Notes under the pieces: model-generated | What the model was told of the DNA's origin: nothing | The model's database searches: none | What the model saw: the letters and a program-made list of their open reading frames with translations, nothing else | Shown: piece by piece, positions 1 through 8,539 of the stretch | Position numbering within the stretch: the first letter of the stretch is position 1 | How the letters are laid out: every line of letters begins with the position of its first letter | NCBI GenBank assembly: GCA_031259345.1 | Contig: JAIRLQ010000550.1 | Span: 1-14,351, forward strand | Direction of reading: 5' to 3' | Length of the DNA stretch: 14,351 nucleotides | From: Treponema sp. | GTDB lineage: Bacteria; Spirochaetota; Spirochaetia; Treponematales; Breznakiellaceae | Made by a program: the position numbers and the translations under genes

Positions 1-474
1 CCGGAACTAATGGCATCTTTAATGGAAGAATGGATGAAAGAAGGCCTGGTGAACATTGCCGGGGGCTGCTGCGGTTCTACGCCGGATCACATTTTCGCCA
101 TTGCCGAACGGGCGCGGAATTACAGACCCAGGATTTCTCCTGTCCTGACATTTCAAAACGCGATTGATAAAGGCAATTATGACGAAGCGGTTGAAATCGC
201 CCGGGAAATGGCGGCAAATGGCGCAGCGAACATTCGCATTGGGCCTGACAAAGCCCCGAACCCTGCGGAAACCCTGCGAAATTTTATTTTCCTTTCAAAT
301 TGTTACGCTGAGCTTGCAAACACAAGAATAATTATTGACAGCGCGAATTTGGACACCATAGAAGCGGGGCTTAAATGTTCCGCGGGAAGAATGACAGTGC
401 GCTATGCCGGGCATCTTAAAGCAGCCCAGGCCCTAAGGCTGGAAGCTTACGGCGCCGAATTAGGGCAGCTTTAA
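1..474 (+). CDS. MetH-like homocysteine methyltransferase, C-terminal end, shortened (5' end outside window)
   Basis: The frame is open from base 1, so the ATG at 10 is internal and the gene begins upstream. The first visible part is the end of a homocysteine S-methyltransferase domain. Its GGCCGSTP motif supplies two of the zinc-binding cysteines that activate homocysteine in MetH/BHMT proteins. The next stretch resembles the start of the MetH pterin (methyltetrahydrofolate) binding domain: GNYDEAVEIAREMAANGA, then IIIDSANLDTIEAGLKC. The protein stops about halfway through that domain. The NxGER-type motif expected at the domain start is missing, and there is no cobalamin-binding or activation domain before the TAA at 472-474. 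Full MetH is roughly 800 to 1200 residues. This is therefore either a decayed MetH or a short variant that may use another methyl donor. The domain assignment is firm; its activity is unknown. Confidence 0.75.
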   Translation, partial: PELMASLMEEWMKEGLVNIAGGCCGSTPDHIFAIAERARNYRPRISPVLTFQNAIDKGNYDEAVEIAREMAANGAANIRIGPDKAPNPAETLRNFIFLSNCYAELANTRIIIDSANLDTIEAGLKCSAGRMTVRYAGHLKAAQALRLEAYGAELGQL

Positions 475-491
475 ATGGATATGTGTATTAG

Positions 492-548
492 GGGGCTGTC
501 CGAATAAGCTTTTCAAAAAGTTTGAAAACTTACTTTTCGGACAGCCCC
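492..548. terminator. Long hairpin between convergent genes
   Basis: A perfect 13-bp outer stem pairs 492-504 (GGGGCTGTCCGAA) with 536-548. A second inner stem pairs TTTTCAAA with TTTGAAAA around a short loop. It lies between the converging MetH-like gene (ends 474) and helicase gene (ends 568), where a bidirectional terminator is expected. No long T run follows the stem on either strand. The GGCTGT...AA arm resembles the hairpin at 8739-8772, so it may be a dispersed repeat serving as a terminator. Confidence 0.6.
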
Positions 549-567
549 AAGGCCCGGCGGAAAACCC

Positions 568-3500
568 TCAACGGTTAAACAGTTCCCTGAGTTCTTCATG
601 GCTCATGCGGGCCAGCCAGCTTTCCCCTGACGAAACGGTCATGTCCGCCAGTTCCCGTTTGCCGGAAAGCATGGCGTCGATTTTTTCTTCAAAGGTATTT
701 TTGGTGATAAGGCGATAGACAAAGACATTGCGTTTTTGGCCGATGCGGAAAGCCCGGTCCGTTGCCTGGCTTTCCACGGCGGGGTTGTACCAGAGGTCAT
801 AGTGTATGACCCTGCTGGCCGCGGTGAGGTTGAGGCCCAGACCGCCGGCCTTGAGGCTGACCAGGAGAAGCCGGGCGGAGGGATCTGTCTGAAAACGTTC
901 TATCACGGCGCCCCGCTCTTTCTGGTCCATGCCGCCGTGATAGACCAGAGCCTTTTCTCCCAGTTCAGCGGAGATGATACGGGAAAGGCAGTCCAAAGTT
1001 TCCACGTACTGGCTAAAAATAAGAGCCTTTTCACCGCCCCGGAGCAGCCCTTCTACCAGGGTTATAAGAAGCTGGGCTTTGCCCGAGAGGCTCGAGACCG
1101 CCGGGCTTTGTTTGTCAAAAACCCTGGGGTGATCGCAGATCTGCTTGAGAGCCGTCAGGAGCTTGAGTATGAGGGCCGAACGGAGGACGGGCTCGTTGAC
1201 AACAGCCGATTGTTTTATGCTTTCGGACACGATGCTTTCATAGAGGGCAGCCTGTTCCTTTTCCAGAACCGCATACTCGTTGGCGATAATTTTTTCAGGC
1301 AGATCTTTGATGATGCTCCTGTCGGTTTTGAGCCGCCTGAGCAGAAAGGGGGCGGTGATTTTCCGCAGGGCTTCGGCCTTTTCGCCGTTGCGCAGAACTT
1401 CAATGGGATAGCGGAATTCGCTTCTGAATTCGGTTGGGCCCCCCAGATAGCCGGGTAGTATAAAGTCAAAAAGGGAGCGGAGGTCTTCAAGGCGGTTTTC
1501 GACCGGGGTCCCCGAAAGGGCTACCCTGTATTGAGAACGCAGGGTTTTTACCGTCCTGGACATGGCCGCGCTTGAGTTTTTCATCAGGTGGGCTTCGTCC
1601 ACTACCAAGAGGGAGAAGGCCCTCTTTTCCAGCTTGACGGCATCCCTCACCGCCGTTTGATAGGTAGTGAGAAATACATCGAAACCTGCAACAAGACGGC
1701 GGCCCGTACCGTGGTAGCGGGATACTTTTAGGGAAGGGGCAAAACGGGAGAGTTCCTTTTCCCAGTTTTCCAGCAGGGCTGCGGGGGCTACCACAAGACA
1801 GCCCCTGCCCAGGAGGCCTTCGGCTTTCAGCCTGAGTATGACGGCAATGGATTGTATGGTTTTGCCCAGCCCCATGTCATCGGCCAAAACACAGCCGAAA
1901 CCCGCCAAAAGGAGGGAACAAACCCAATTATAGCCCCGTTTCTGATATGGACGCAGATCGGCTTTAAGCATGCGGGGCGGGGCAAAACTGTGTTCCTCAA
2001 ACAGCTTCCTGATGATTTGTTCGGCGTCAAAAGAAACAACACTATCCCCGGCAAAATGGGCCTTGAGAAAATCGTTCACTCCCGGCTTGGGGCCCTTTGC
2101 CTGTTTGAGAAGCTTCGCTAATTCTTCCGCGTCCAGCCGGACAAAACTGTCTTTTAAGCGCACCAGATCGCGCTTCTCTTTTAAGAGCTTTTCAAATTCC
2201 TCGATACTCATAAGCTTGTCGCCTATGGCCACCTGCCATTTCCATTCCAGAAGGGAATCCAGGCCCAGGTACGAAACCAGAGAGCCTGTACCCTTGGCGG
2301 CGGTTTTGAGAACAAGCCGGGGTTTGAGTTCTTTGCTCAGGGCCTTGGGGAGTTCCACGCCTATGCCCAGACGTTTTAAGAGGGGGGCCGCGGACTCAAG
2401 GAAAAAGGCCAGGCGCTTTTCCAAAAGCTCTACCTTGGGACTGGTCATAAGAACACGAATTTCCGGCAGGTAATTTGAAAGGGCCGTAGGCGCCCTGAGT
2501 ATAGACTGCGTATCTATAGGATGATCCTTTGAGAGGCCTGTTTTTACCGCTTTTGACAGGGCTTTTCTGGCGGTTCCCGTCTCTGTCTCAAAAAGCAGAT
2601 CCAGAGAAAGACAAAAGGTCTGATCATCCGCCTCTGGTATTCCCCGTGCGTCCGGGCTGCCGGTTTTTTTCTTCCCCGCCCTTCCGGCGGCCTTGACAAT
2701 AAAACGATATTCCCAGGAAGGACCCTTGCCCCCCTCGCTGCCGTCAGGGGTAAAACCTATGTGCAGCACCGAAAGCCAGCGGTCAACGGAAACGGGAAGG
2801 CTCCGCGTAACCGGCGAGGAAACATCTATTTCTTTTTTATGGAAAAACAAATCCAAAAGGGCTTTATGTTCTTTTGAGCCTGCCTCCGGTTTATATTGAA
2901 AACACGTCCGCTTTACCCACTCGTTTAAAAAGGCCGATGAAACAAGATCCGTCACACTGCGCCCTGAGACAAAACTTTTTTTTCTGTTCTTGAGGGCCAA
3001 AAGACCGCATTCCAGGGCGGCTATACCATCCAGGGCCCGGGAAATCTGGGGCAGGGCTTCGTAGGGTTTCCAGACAATTTTCAGGATCCCTTTTTTAAGA
3101 AACACATAGGGGATGAAGGCGCAGGATCTGACAACCATGTTAAGGAAACGAAAAAGGTACAGGAGAAATATATATGACGCTGTTCCGCAGGATTCGGAAA
3201 ATTTGATAAAATCTTCATAGGCGTCAAAGACGAAATGTTCCCGCTTTTCGCCCAGTACATCGATCTCCTCAAGAAAAATTTCGGCCCCCGGTCCGGGTTC
3301 GGGACAGATGAGGCGCCAGGACGAACGGGAAAAACGGCGCTCTTTGTATTCGGCAATGTTATCGCCTTCACCACCGGCCGGCTCATGCAAAAGACCCAGG
3401 CGCGTCCCGTGGTGATAGAACTCGGCCATAGTGAAGGCAAAATCGCGGCCGGAAAAAATCGGATGTGCAGGCAGCAGGGAACTTATGAGTTCGGCGCAGT

Positions 3501-4101
3501 GAGGTATCTCGTCCAGGCGAGGCGGTTCTTCCAAAGCCTTGTCAACAGGCCCCGGGACAGCCGCGTCAATTGTAAAAGGCGCCGGCAGGCTGAGAGACAG
3601 GGAAGGGCCAAAACGTTTTTCCAGATCCACGCCACGGAGCCGGAAAAGCAGCCGGGGATCGGCGTCTATTTCGGCGGCGATTATGTAGTAGAGCGCCGCC
3701 ATGTGTTTGCAGGGGTCTCCCCAGTCGGGACAGGTACAGGAACGCTTCATGCTGCTCCAGCTATTGGGGATGAGATTAATGCCGGCGCTTTTCAGTTTGA
3801 CAAGAAATTCTTCCGGCAGCTCCCCGGCGGCAATGCGGGCCAGGAGGGCAGGATCGTCTTCAATTGAACGGAAAATTTTCGCAGATTCTTTAAGAGCCGG
3901 AAATTGTATTTCGACTATATAAAAGGGTTTGTAATTGCCCCGTACCCTGGCGACAGCCCTGCCGTTCTTAAAATCCAGGGAAAGCACTTTGCCGGTATTG
4001 GCATAGGATCTGCCCCGGTCAAGGCGGGCGCCTATTCCGTAACTGTCCAGCACATCAATGAACCATGCCCCCCAGGGCGTTGCACCGTAAACTTTTGCCA
4101 T
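568..4101 (-). CDS. SNF2-family DNA translocase/helicase with SWIM zinc finger
   Basis: This 1177-residue protein is a superfamily 2 ATPase that should move along DNA or remodel protein-DNA complexes, in the bacterial SNF2/RapA-like group. A SWIM zinc finger lies at residues 122-133 (C122, C124, C131, H133). A long middle region of about 550 residues has no motif I recognise. The SNF2 ATPase follows with Walker A DDMGLGKT near residue 740, a DEAH box (VVDEAH) near 833 and SGTPVENRLEDL. The second helicase lobe carries IFSQY, YHGGM, SLKAGGLGLNLT and TDRAFRIGQ, the last being the arginine-finger region. All core motifs are present, so it should be active. The ATG is at 4099-4101 with no clear Shine-Dalgarno, and the N-terminus MAKVYGATPWG looks natural. 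It stands alone between a hairpin and a gene remnant. Its cellular role cannot be told from the sequence. Confidence 0.95.
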   Translation of the reverse strand: MAKVYGATPWGAWFIDVLDSYGIGARLDRGRSYANTGKVLSLDFKNGRAVARVRGNYKPFYIVEIQFPALKESAKIFRSIEDDPALLARIAAGELPEEFLVKLKSAGINLIPNSWSSMKRSCTCPDWGDPCKHMAALYYIIAAEIDADPRLLFRLRGVDLEKRFGPSLSLSLPAPFTIDAAVPGPVDKALEEPPRLDEIPHCAELISSLLPAHPIFSGRDFAFTMAEFYHHGTRLGLLHEPAGGEGDNIAEYKERRFSRSSWRLICPEPGPGAEIFLEEIDVLGEKREHFVFDAYEDFIKFSESCGTASYIFLLYLFRFLNMVVRSCAFIPYVFLKKGILKIVWKPYEALPQISRALDGIAALECGLLALKNRKKSFVSGRSVTDLVSSAFLNEWVKRTCFQYKPEAGSKEHKALLDLFFHKKEIDVSSPVTRSLPVSVDRWLSVLHIGFTPDGSEGGKGPSWEYRFIVKAAGRAGKKKTGSPDARGIPEADDQTFCLSLDLLFETETGTARKALSKAVKTGLSKDHPIDTQSILRAPTALSNYLPEIRVLMTSPKVELLEKRLAFFLESAAPLLKRLGIGVELPKALSKELKPRLVLKTAAKGTGSLVSYLGLDSLLEWKWQVAIGDKLMSIEEFEKLLKEKRDLVRLKDSFVRLDAEELAKLLKQAKGPKPGVNDFLKAHFAGDSVVSFDAEQIIRKLFEEHSFAPPRMLKADLRPYQKRGYNWVCSLLLAGFGCVLADDMGLGKTIQSIAVILRLKAEGLLGRGCLVVAPAALLENWEKELSRFAPSLKVSRYHGTGRRLVAGFDVFLTTYQTAVRDAVKLEKRAFSLLVVDEAHLMKNSSAAMSRTVKTLRSQYRVALSGTPVENRLEDLRSLFDFILPGYLGGPTEFRSEFRYPIEVLRNGEKAEALRKITAPFLLRRLKTDRSIIKDLPEKIIANEYAVLEKEQAALYESIVSESIKQSAVVNEPVLRSALILKLLTALKQICDHPRVFDKQSPAVSSLSGKAQLLITLVEGLLRGGEKALIFSQYVETLDCLSRIISAELGEKALVYHGGMDQKERGAVIERFQTDPSARLLLVSLKAGGLGLNLTAASRVIHYDLWYNPAVESQATDRAFRIGQKRNVFVYRLITKNTFEEKIDAMLSGKRELADMTVSSGESWLARMSHEELRELFNR

Positions 4102-4227
4102 GGAAAAATTGTATCAGTTATTCTTAGTATAAAAAACAGGACAGTGAGCTTGTTTAGCGCCCATGCGTTTCCTTGAAAATATGCCGAAAATGGCGCATGT
4201 TTGTCGCAATGGTGTTTTTCGTCATAG

Positions 4228-4479
4228 ATGACGCCCCTCAAGGGGGAATTGGTCAACGCGCCCCTTATCAAGGAATGTTACGCCAACATCGAATGCCGGG
4301 TGGTGGACTATATCAAAAAACACGGCATCTTTGTTCTGGACGCCGTGGCGGCCTGGGTGGACGAAAAACGCGGGGAAAAGCGTCTGTTCCACGCCATAGG
4401 CGACGGCCGGTTCACCGCGGACGGGGAAAAATTCAGCCACTGGAGAATTATGGCGGTGAAAGTGCCTGAGGGGGTGTAG
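4228..4479 (+). pseudogene. Flavin reductase-like protein, C-terminal remnant
   Basis: The 83-residue frame matches the C-terminal half of flavin reductase/flavoredoxin-type FMN-binding proteins from memory. The key stretches are GELVNAPLIKECYANIECRV, a FVLDAVAAWVDEK segment and HAIGDGRFTADGEKF near the end. Such proteins are usually about 190 residues, so roughly the first 100, including most of the flavin-binding fold, are missing. An in-frame TAG lies directly before the ATG (4225-4227), no ribosome-binding site precedes it, and I see no related coding in 4110-4227. It is probably a deletion remnant that is not translated. It has no functional link to the pyrimidine genes that end at 4631 on the other strand. 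Confidence 0.7.
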
Positions 4480-4533
4480 GCGCGGACGGAAACTCAGTCC
4501 AACAGGGTGGAATTTACGCCTCGTAGCAACGGG

Positions 4534-4564
4534 CACTGCCACGTCCTTAACGGCCGCGGCAGTG
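4534..4564 (-). terminator. Candidate hairpin downstream of the pyr operon
   Basis: Read on the minus strand, a 10-bp stem with one G-U pair (CACTGCCGCG with CGTGGCAGTG) closes an 11-base loop about 70 bases after the pyrC stop. No U run follows, so it is a weak candidate for intrinsic termination. It could instead be a 3' stabilising structure or chance pairing in GC-rich DNA. Confidence 0.3.
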
Positions 4565-4630
4565 TACGCGACGCCTCATCGAAAAACAAACGGTTCGTAA
4601 TATTTCCGTCAAAAACTCTGAAGCCCCCGG

Positions 4631-6010
4631 CTATCCCGGCGGAAATTGCATAAAAAAAACTATTCTGCCGCCCCGGAGTGTCATTACTATTTTACCCCAT
4701 AGATCCATTCCGGCAAAAGCCGAGTTTTTCCCCCGGGATTTAAACGCCCCGGGGTCTACTTTCCATTTTTTATCTATGTCCAAAATAACCAGATCCGCGC
4801 GGAAGCCCGGCAAAATCAAACCCCGGCCGCCCCGGCCGGAGCTGTCCAGCCCCAGTATGCGGGCGGGGTTCGCGCTCATAAGGGCGGAAAGGCGGCGTAT
4901 ATCCACAAGGCCGCTTTTTACCAGAACGGTATTGCATGCCGCAAATGACGTTTCAAGCCCGGAAAAGCCCGGCGCTCCTTTGGCTTTGTCCTCTTCGGTA
5001 TGGGGGGCATGATCCGTGGCGATTGCGTCTATAGTCCCATCAAGAAGAGCCGCTATCAGCGCCTGCCTGTCTTCTTCGCCGCGCAGGGGCGGATTCACCC
5101 TGCCGTAAGATTCATCTCCCAATTCATGCGAGCACGCCCCGGTAAGGGCAATGTGGTGAGGGGTGGCTTCACAAGTCAACAGCTTGTGAGGATTGGCCAT
5201 TGCCGCCTTTGCGCCGCGGACTATAGCGGCAGCTTCTTTTGTAGAAACATGGGCAATGTGGATATGGCACCGCGCCTCTTTGCCCAAAGCGATAGCCCGC
5301 TCTGTGGCGATATTTTCCTCGATCCGGCTCCACACGCTCCGGCTTTCCCCTGCCTGTTTGGCTTTTTCCGCTTCCTTTCCGCCCGCATCGCAGTGGCAGG
5401 AAACGGGGATGCCTATGCGGCGGGCTTCTTTCATTGCCTTTAAAAAAATATCATCCTGGGCAATATCCCTGCCGTCTTCGGAAAGCATAAGCGGGCCCTT
5501 ATAGGCGCTTTCATTTTTTGCGGGCAGCCCGGCAAGATCCGAAAGCTCCTTTCCTTCCATGTTTTTGGTAAGGGACATAACAGGATATAAATCAATTAAG
5601 TCCAGCGCACAGGAACGGCGTTTTAAAGCCGCCATTTTTTCCACGCTGTCCACCACGGGCTTTGTGTTTGCCATGCAGACAAGCGTGCCATAACCTCCTG
5701 CCGCAGCCGCAAGCGAAGCGGATTCCAATACTTCCTTTTCGGGAAAGCCGGGATCCCTAAAATGGGCGTGAAGATCCACGAAGGCCGGCATAAGGACAGG
5801 CATCTGCCCCTCCGGCCCCCCGCCGCCAAAAGGGAGCTCCAGCCCGTTGATGACTACATCGGCCTTGTCTATAAAGGGGTTTACGTGGTGATTGGCGGAA
5901 CTATCCCTGTATGAAATTATTTCCCTGATAATCCCGTTTTCGATAATAAGCGCGCCCGGAATATCGGTATTTTTGTCTACAATGCGAAAATTTTTTAAAA
6001 CCGTCATCAT
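4631..6010 (-). CDS. pyrC: Dihydroorotase (class I type)
   Basis: This 459-residue protein catalyses reversible cyclisation of carbamoyl-aspartate to dihydroorotate, the third step of pyrimidine synthesis, in the cytoplasm. Amidohydrolase motifs appear in order: DLHAHFRDPG (H81, H83), an NTKP segment at 115-118, LSEDGRD (D179 at the class I metal-bridging aspartate position), CHCD (H206), HIAHVS (H254), NPPLR (N306) and IATDHAPH (catalytic D333). Length is near the usual 420-450, with a slightly long N-terminus. The start is the first of two ATGs at 6010. It overlaps the TGA of the metallophosphoesterase gene by four bases, which suggests translational coupling. It is the last gene of the pyr operon and supplies the step right after PyrB/PyrI. 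Confidence 0.95.
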   Translation of the reverse strand: MMTVLKNFRIVDKNTDIPGALIIENGIIREIISYRDSSANHHVNPFIDKADVVINGLELPFGGGGPEGQMPVLMPAFVDLHAHFRDPGFPEKEVLESASLAAAAGGYGTLVCMANTKPVVDSVEKMAALKRRSCALDLIDLYPVMSLTKNMEGKELSDLAGLPAKNESAYKGPLMLSEDGRDIAQDDIFLKAMKEARRIGIPVSCHCDAGGKEAEKAKQAGESRSVWSRIEENIATERAIALGKEARCHIHIAHVSTKEAAAIVRGAKAAMANPHKLLTCEATPHHIALTGACSHELGDESYGRVNPPLRGEEDRQALIAALLDGTIDAIATDHAPHTEEDKAKGAPGFSGLETSFAACNTVLVKSGLVDIRRLSALMSANPARILGLDSSGRGGRGLILPGFRADLVILDIDKKWKVDPGAFKSRGKNSAFAGMDLWGKIVMTLRGGRIVFFMQFPPG

Positions 6011-7158
6011 TGTTCCCGCAGCGTAATGCGCACGATTTCGGCAATAGTACCAATACGAAGCGGAGGCCCCCAGGTTCCAAAACCCGAAGTAACGATGATT
6101 GCGGTTTTCCCCTTGTAGATAAGGCCGTAATCATTTTCGTACATGCGCCCTGTAATAATGGGGCCGGGCCAAATCTGGCCGTGGTGGGTGTGTCCCGAAA
6201 GCTGAATATCCACCCCCGCGCTTTCCGCTTCGCCAAGTTCCCGGGGCTGGTGATCCAAAACAATGACGGGGATACCGGTGTCCAGGGCGCCTGTCAATTC
6301 ACCAAGCGTTTTGCGCGTTATGCCCCGGCGGCTTACCGACAGGTCACTCCTTCCTATTATGTTAAACGCCCCGCCCGCAAGGGCGCTTTCGTCCTCCAAA
6401 AGGGTAATGCCTGAAGCTTTTAGGGCTTCGCCAAGCCTTTCAAGATCGCCGCCAAAATATTCGTGATTACCCGGAACCGCCCACACTCCGTAGGGCGCTT
6501 TAAGGCGGCTAAATTCTTCGCCCAGCTTTTCGTTGTCAAAGACTTTCATGTCCCGGTCTATAATATCCCCGGCAATTAAAATAATATCCCCTTTAAGGGA
6601 ATTTATTTTATCCGCCATCCGCCCAAGGAGTTTTTTGTGAACCATGGCCCCGATGTGAATATCGGAAACCAGAATAACGGACACTTCTTTTTTGGGCAGT
6701 TTTTTTTCTATGGCAATTTCATATTCCGTAATCCGGGCATGGCGGGCGTTAAAAAGGCCGTAAAAAATGACGATACCGGCCAGTATTATTACCCCCAGAT
6801 GAAGGGTAACGGAAAAGCCGGGTCCGGAAAAAAAAGAAGGCAATTTTTGATTGAACAATTTTATAATTTTTATTATAATTGTAATAAAATCGATAATGAC
6901 CAAAAAGGGAAAAAATATCGCAAGGCCCCAGTATGCGTCCGCAAGGCCGAACATGCCCCTGATTGTTCCGCCTGTTTTTATATAGCCGTATAAAACAGCG
7001 GCAAGCAGGAACAGGGGAAAGTAAAGCCAAAGGGGGAAGTTAAGGGCGGTTTTTTCCTTTATTGCCCGGACAAACAAAAAACCGTGAAACCCCGCATAAA
7101 GATTTAACACGGCAAAAAACAAGAGAAAAACCGGTAATCCCGAAAGCATGTTTCTCAT
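6007..7158 (-). CDS. Membrane-anchored metallophosphoesterase (YkuE/YaeI-like)
   Basis: The 383-residue protein has four predicted membrane segments (about residues 7-29, 43-62, 76-99 and 116-135) followed by a calcineurin-like phosphoesterase domain. The dinuclear metal motifs are all visible: DIHIG (D166, H168), GDIIDR (D198, D201), GNHE (N231, H232) and GHTHHGQ (H323, H325). Relatives act on lipid-linked or other phosphoesters near the membrane; the substrate here is unknown. Its ATG overlaps the pyrI TGA by four bases, and its own TGA overlaps the pyrC start by four, so it is co-translated inside the pyrimidine operon. That placement is unusual, because no phosphoesterase is needed between aspartate transcarbamoylase and dihydroorotase. 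I assign the family with confidence and the role not at all. Confidence 0.9.
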   Translation of the reverse strand: MRNMLSGLPVFLLFFAVLNLYAGFHGFLFVRAIKEKTALNFPLWLYFPLFLLAAVLYGYIKTGGTIRGMFGLADAYWGLAIFFPFLVIIDFITIIIKIIKLFNQKLPSFFSGPGFSVTLHLGVIILAGIVIFYGLFNARHARITEYEIAIEKKLPKKEVSVILVSDIHIGAMVHKKLLGRMADKINSLKGDIILIAGDIIDRDMKVFDNEKLGEEFSRLKAPYGVWAVPGNHEYFGGDLERLGEALKASGITLLEDESALAGGAFNIIGRSDLSVSRRGITRKTLGELTGALDTGIPVIVLDHQPRELGEAESAGVDIQLSGHTHHGQIWPGPIITGRMYENDYGLIYKGKTAIIVTSGFGTWGPPLRIGTIAEIVRITLREQ

Positions 7159-7610
7159 TTGGGAAGAACGGCAAACCCGTAAGCCGAAGCGCCCTTTTGG
7201 ATCTCGTCGCAGTACTCGCAGCAGTAGCTGTGAAGTTCCGGATTTACCAGGTGAAAAATATGGGGAATGTATTTTTCGGTGCTGGTAATGCAGCGGGGAT
7301 TTTTGCAGATAATCACATCCGTAACCTTTTCGGGCAGTTTCAGTTTGATTTTTTCGGTAATGATTTCGTTTTCGATGACATTTACCGTAATGTTCGGATC
7401 GATAAGACCCAGGACATCAAAGTTTATCGTAATGGTATTGTCAATTTTGATAATGTCTTTTCTTCCCATGTGCCGGGAACTCGCGTTTACCACAAAAGCG
7501 ACAGTGTAACCCGCCTTGCTTAAACCCAGCCAGTTAAAAATGTGGATTCCCTCACCGGCTTTTATATGATCTATTACAAGGCCGTTTTTTATTTTATCGA
7601 TATTAAGCAT
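7155..7610 (-). CDS. pyrI: Aspartate carbamoyltransferase regulatory subunit
   Basis: PyrI (151 residues, the standard length of about 150) binds ATP or CTP and carries allosteric control to PyrB in the 2(c3):3(r2) holoenzyme. The N-terminal nucleotide-binding domain starts with the typical KIKNGLVIDHIKAG, including the lysines and histidine expected near the effector site. The C-terminal zinc domain has C102-x4-C107 and C131-x2-C134, with an extra cysteine at 130. The ATG at 7610 overlaps the pyrB stop (7603-7605) by eight bases. GGAG stands six bases before the ATG, inside the end of pyrB. Its presence implies that this ATCase is feedback-regulated by nucleotides, unlike PyrB-only enzymes. 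Confidence 0.95.
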   Translation of the reverse strand: MLNIDKIKNGLVIDHIKAGEGIHIFNWLGLSKAGYTVAFVVNASSRHMGRKDIIKIDNTITINFDVLGLIDPNITVNVIENEIITEKIKLKLPEKVTDVIICKNPRCITSTEKYIPHIFHLVNPELHSYCCEYCDEIQKGASAYGFAVLPK

Positions 7611-8532
7611 TGGAGACTCCTAAAATGGAGGCAAGAAGGGCCATGCGTACATACATTCCGTATTTTGCCTGTTTAAAGTACGCCGCCCTGGGGTCTTTAT
7701 CCACCTCAAGGTCAATTTCGTTTACCCTGGGAAGGGGATGCAGCACCATCATGTCTTTTTTGGCGCTTTCCATTTTTTCGCAGGTAAGTATGTAACTGTC
7801 TTTTAGGCGTATATAATCTTCTTCGTTAAAAAAGCGCTCCCGCTGCACCCTTGTCATGTAAAGAATATCAAGGCTGCCTATCATTTTGTCCAGGCTGTCG
7901 GTTTCTTCCCAGGAAATTTTGCGTTCCGCAAGTATGCCCGTTTTAAGATAACCTGGAATTGAAAGCTCCAAAGGCGAAATAAAGACCATGTTGATTCCCG
8001 AATAACGCGCAAGGGCTTTAACCAGGGAATGAACGGTGCGGCCAAATTTCAGGTCGCCGCAAAAACCAACCGTAAGCCCCCCGATAGCGCCCCTTAAGCG
8101 CTTGATGGTAAGGAGATCCGTCAGGGTTTGGGTAGGATGGTGATGGCCGCCGTCGCCGGCATTTATTACCGGAACATCGGCATAGCGGGAAGCCACAAGC
8201 GCGGCGCCCTCTTTCGGGTTCCGCATAACGATGACATCGGCATAGCAGGCCACGGTACGCACCGTGTCGGCCAGGCACTCGCCTTTGGCCGCCGATGAAG
8301 AGCCGGGCTCGGCAAAGCCCAGGCAGCTTCCGCCAAGGCGCAGCATGGCGGCCTCAAAAGAAAGCCGTGTCCTTGTGCTTGGCTCGAAAAACAAAGTCGC
8401 CAAAAGGCGGCCCCGGCAGCATTCGTTCCAGCGCGTGCTTTCTTTTTCTATTTTTTCCGCCAGGCTAAAAAGGGCTTCCATCTCCTCTACCGTAAAATTA
8501 AGCGGCTCAATCAGGCTGCGTCCTTCTATCAT
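7603..8532 (-). CDS. pyrB: Aspartate carbamoyltransferase catalytic subunit
   Basis: PyrB joins carbamoyl phosphate to aspartate, the committed pyrimidine step. I start it at the ATG of 8532 (309 residues, normal length) rather than at a GTG at 8652 that would add 40 atypical residues. With this start the phosphate-binding motif FEPSTRTR falls at S52-T53-R54-T55, exactly the E. coli numbering. Other active-site residues are K83 in AAKGE, HHPTQTL (H132), R228 in MTRVQ, and HPLPR at 265-269. It is the first gene of an overlapping operon with pyrI, a metallophosphoesterase gene and pyrC. No Shine-Dalgarno precedes the ATG. A promoter-like sequence ends only seven bases upstream, so the mRNA may be leaderless. 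Confidence 0.93.
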   Translation of the reverse strand: MIEGRSLIEPLNFTVEEMEALFSLAEKIEKESTRWNECCRGRLLATLFFEPSTRTRLSFEAAMLRLGGSCLGFAEPGSSSAAKGECLADTVRTVACYADVIVMRNPKEGAALVASRYADVPVINAGDGGHHHPTQTLTDLLTIKRLRGAIGGLTVGFCGDLKFGRTVHSLVKALARYSGINMVFISPLELSIPGYLKTGILAERKISWEETDSLDKMIGSLDILYMTRVQRERFFNEEDYIRLKDSYILTCEKMESAKKDMMVLHPLPRVNEIDLEVDKDPRAAYFKQAKYGMYVRMALLASILGVSNA

Positions 8533-8539
8533 GTTTTTA

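Noticed and set aside
736..1458. A 240-codon open frame on the plus strand
   Set aside because: It lies fully antisense to the ATPase part of the SNF2 gene, whose motifs are unambiguous, and its translation resembles no family I know.
3235..3867. A 210-codon open frame on the plus strand
   Set aside because: It is antisense to the SNF2/SWIM gene and is explained by GC-rich coding on the other strand.
4150..4156. A further TTGTTTA half-site upstream of the helicase gene
   Set aside because: There is no matching second half, no promoter overlap and no link to the sugar genes; a 7-mer is expected by chance.
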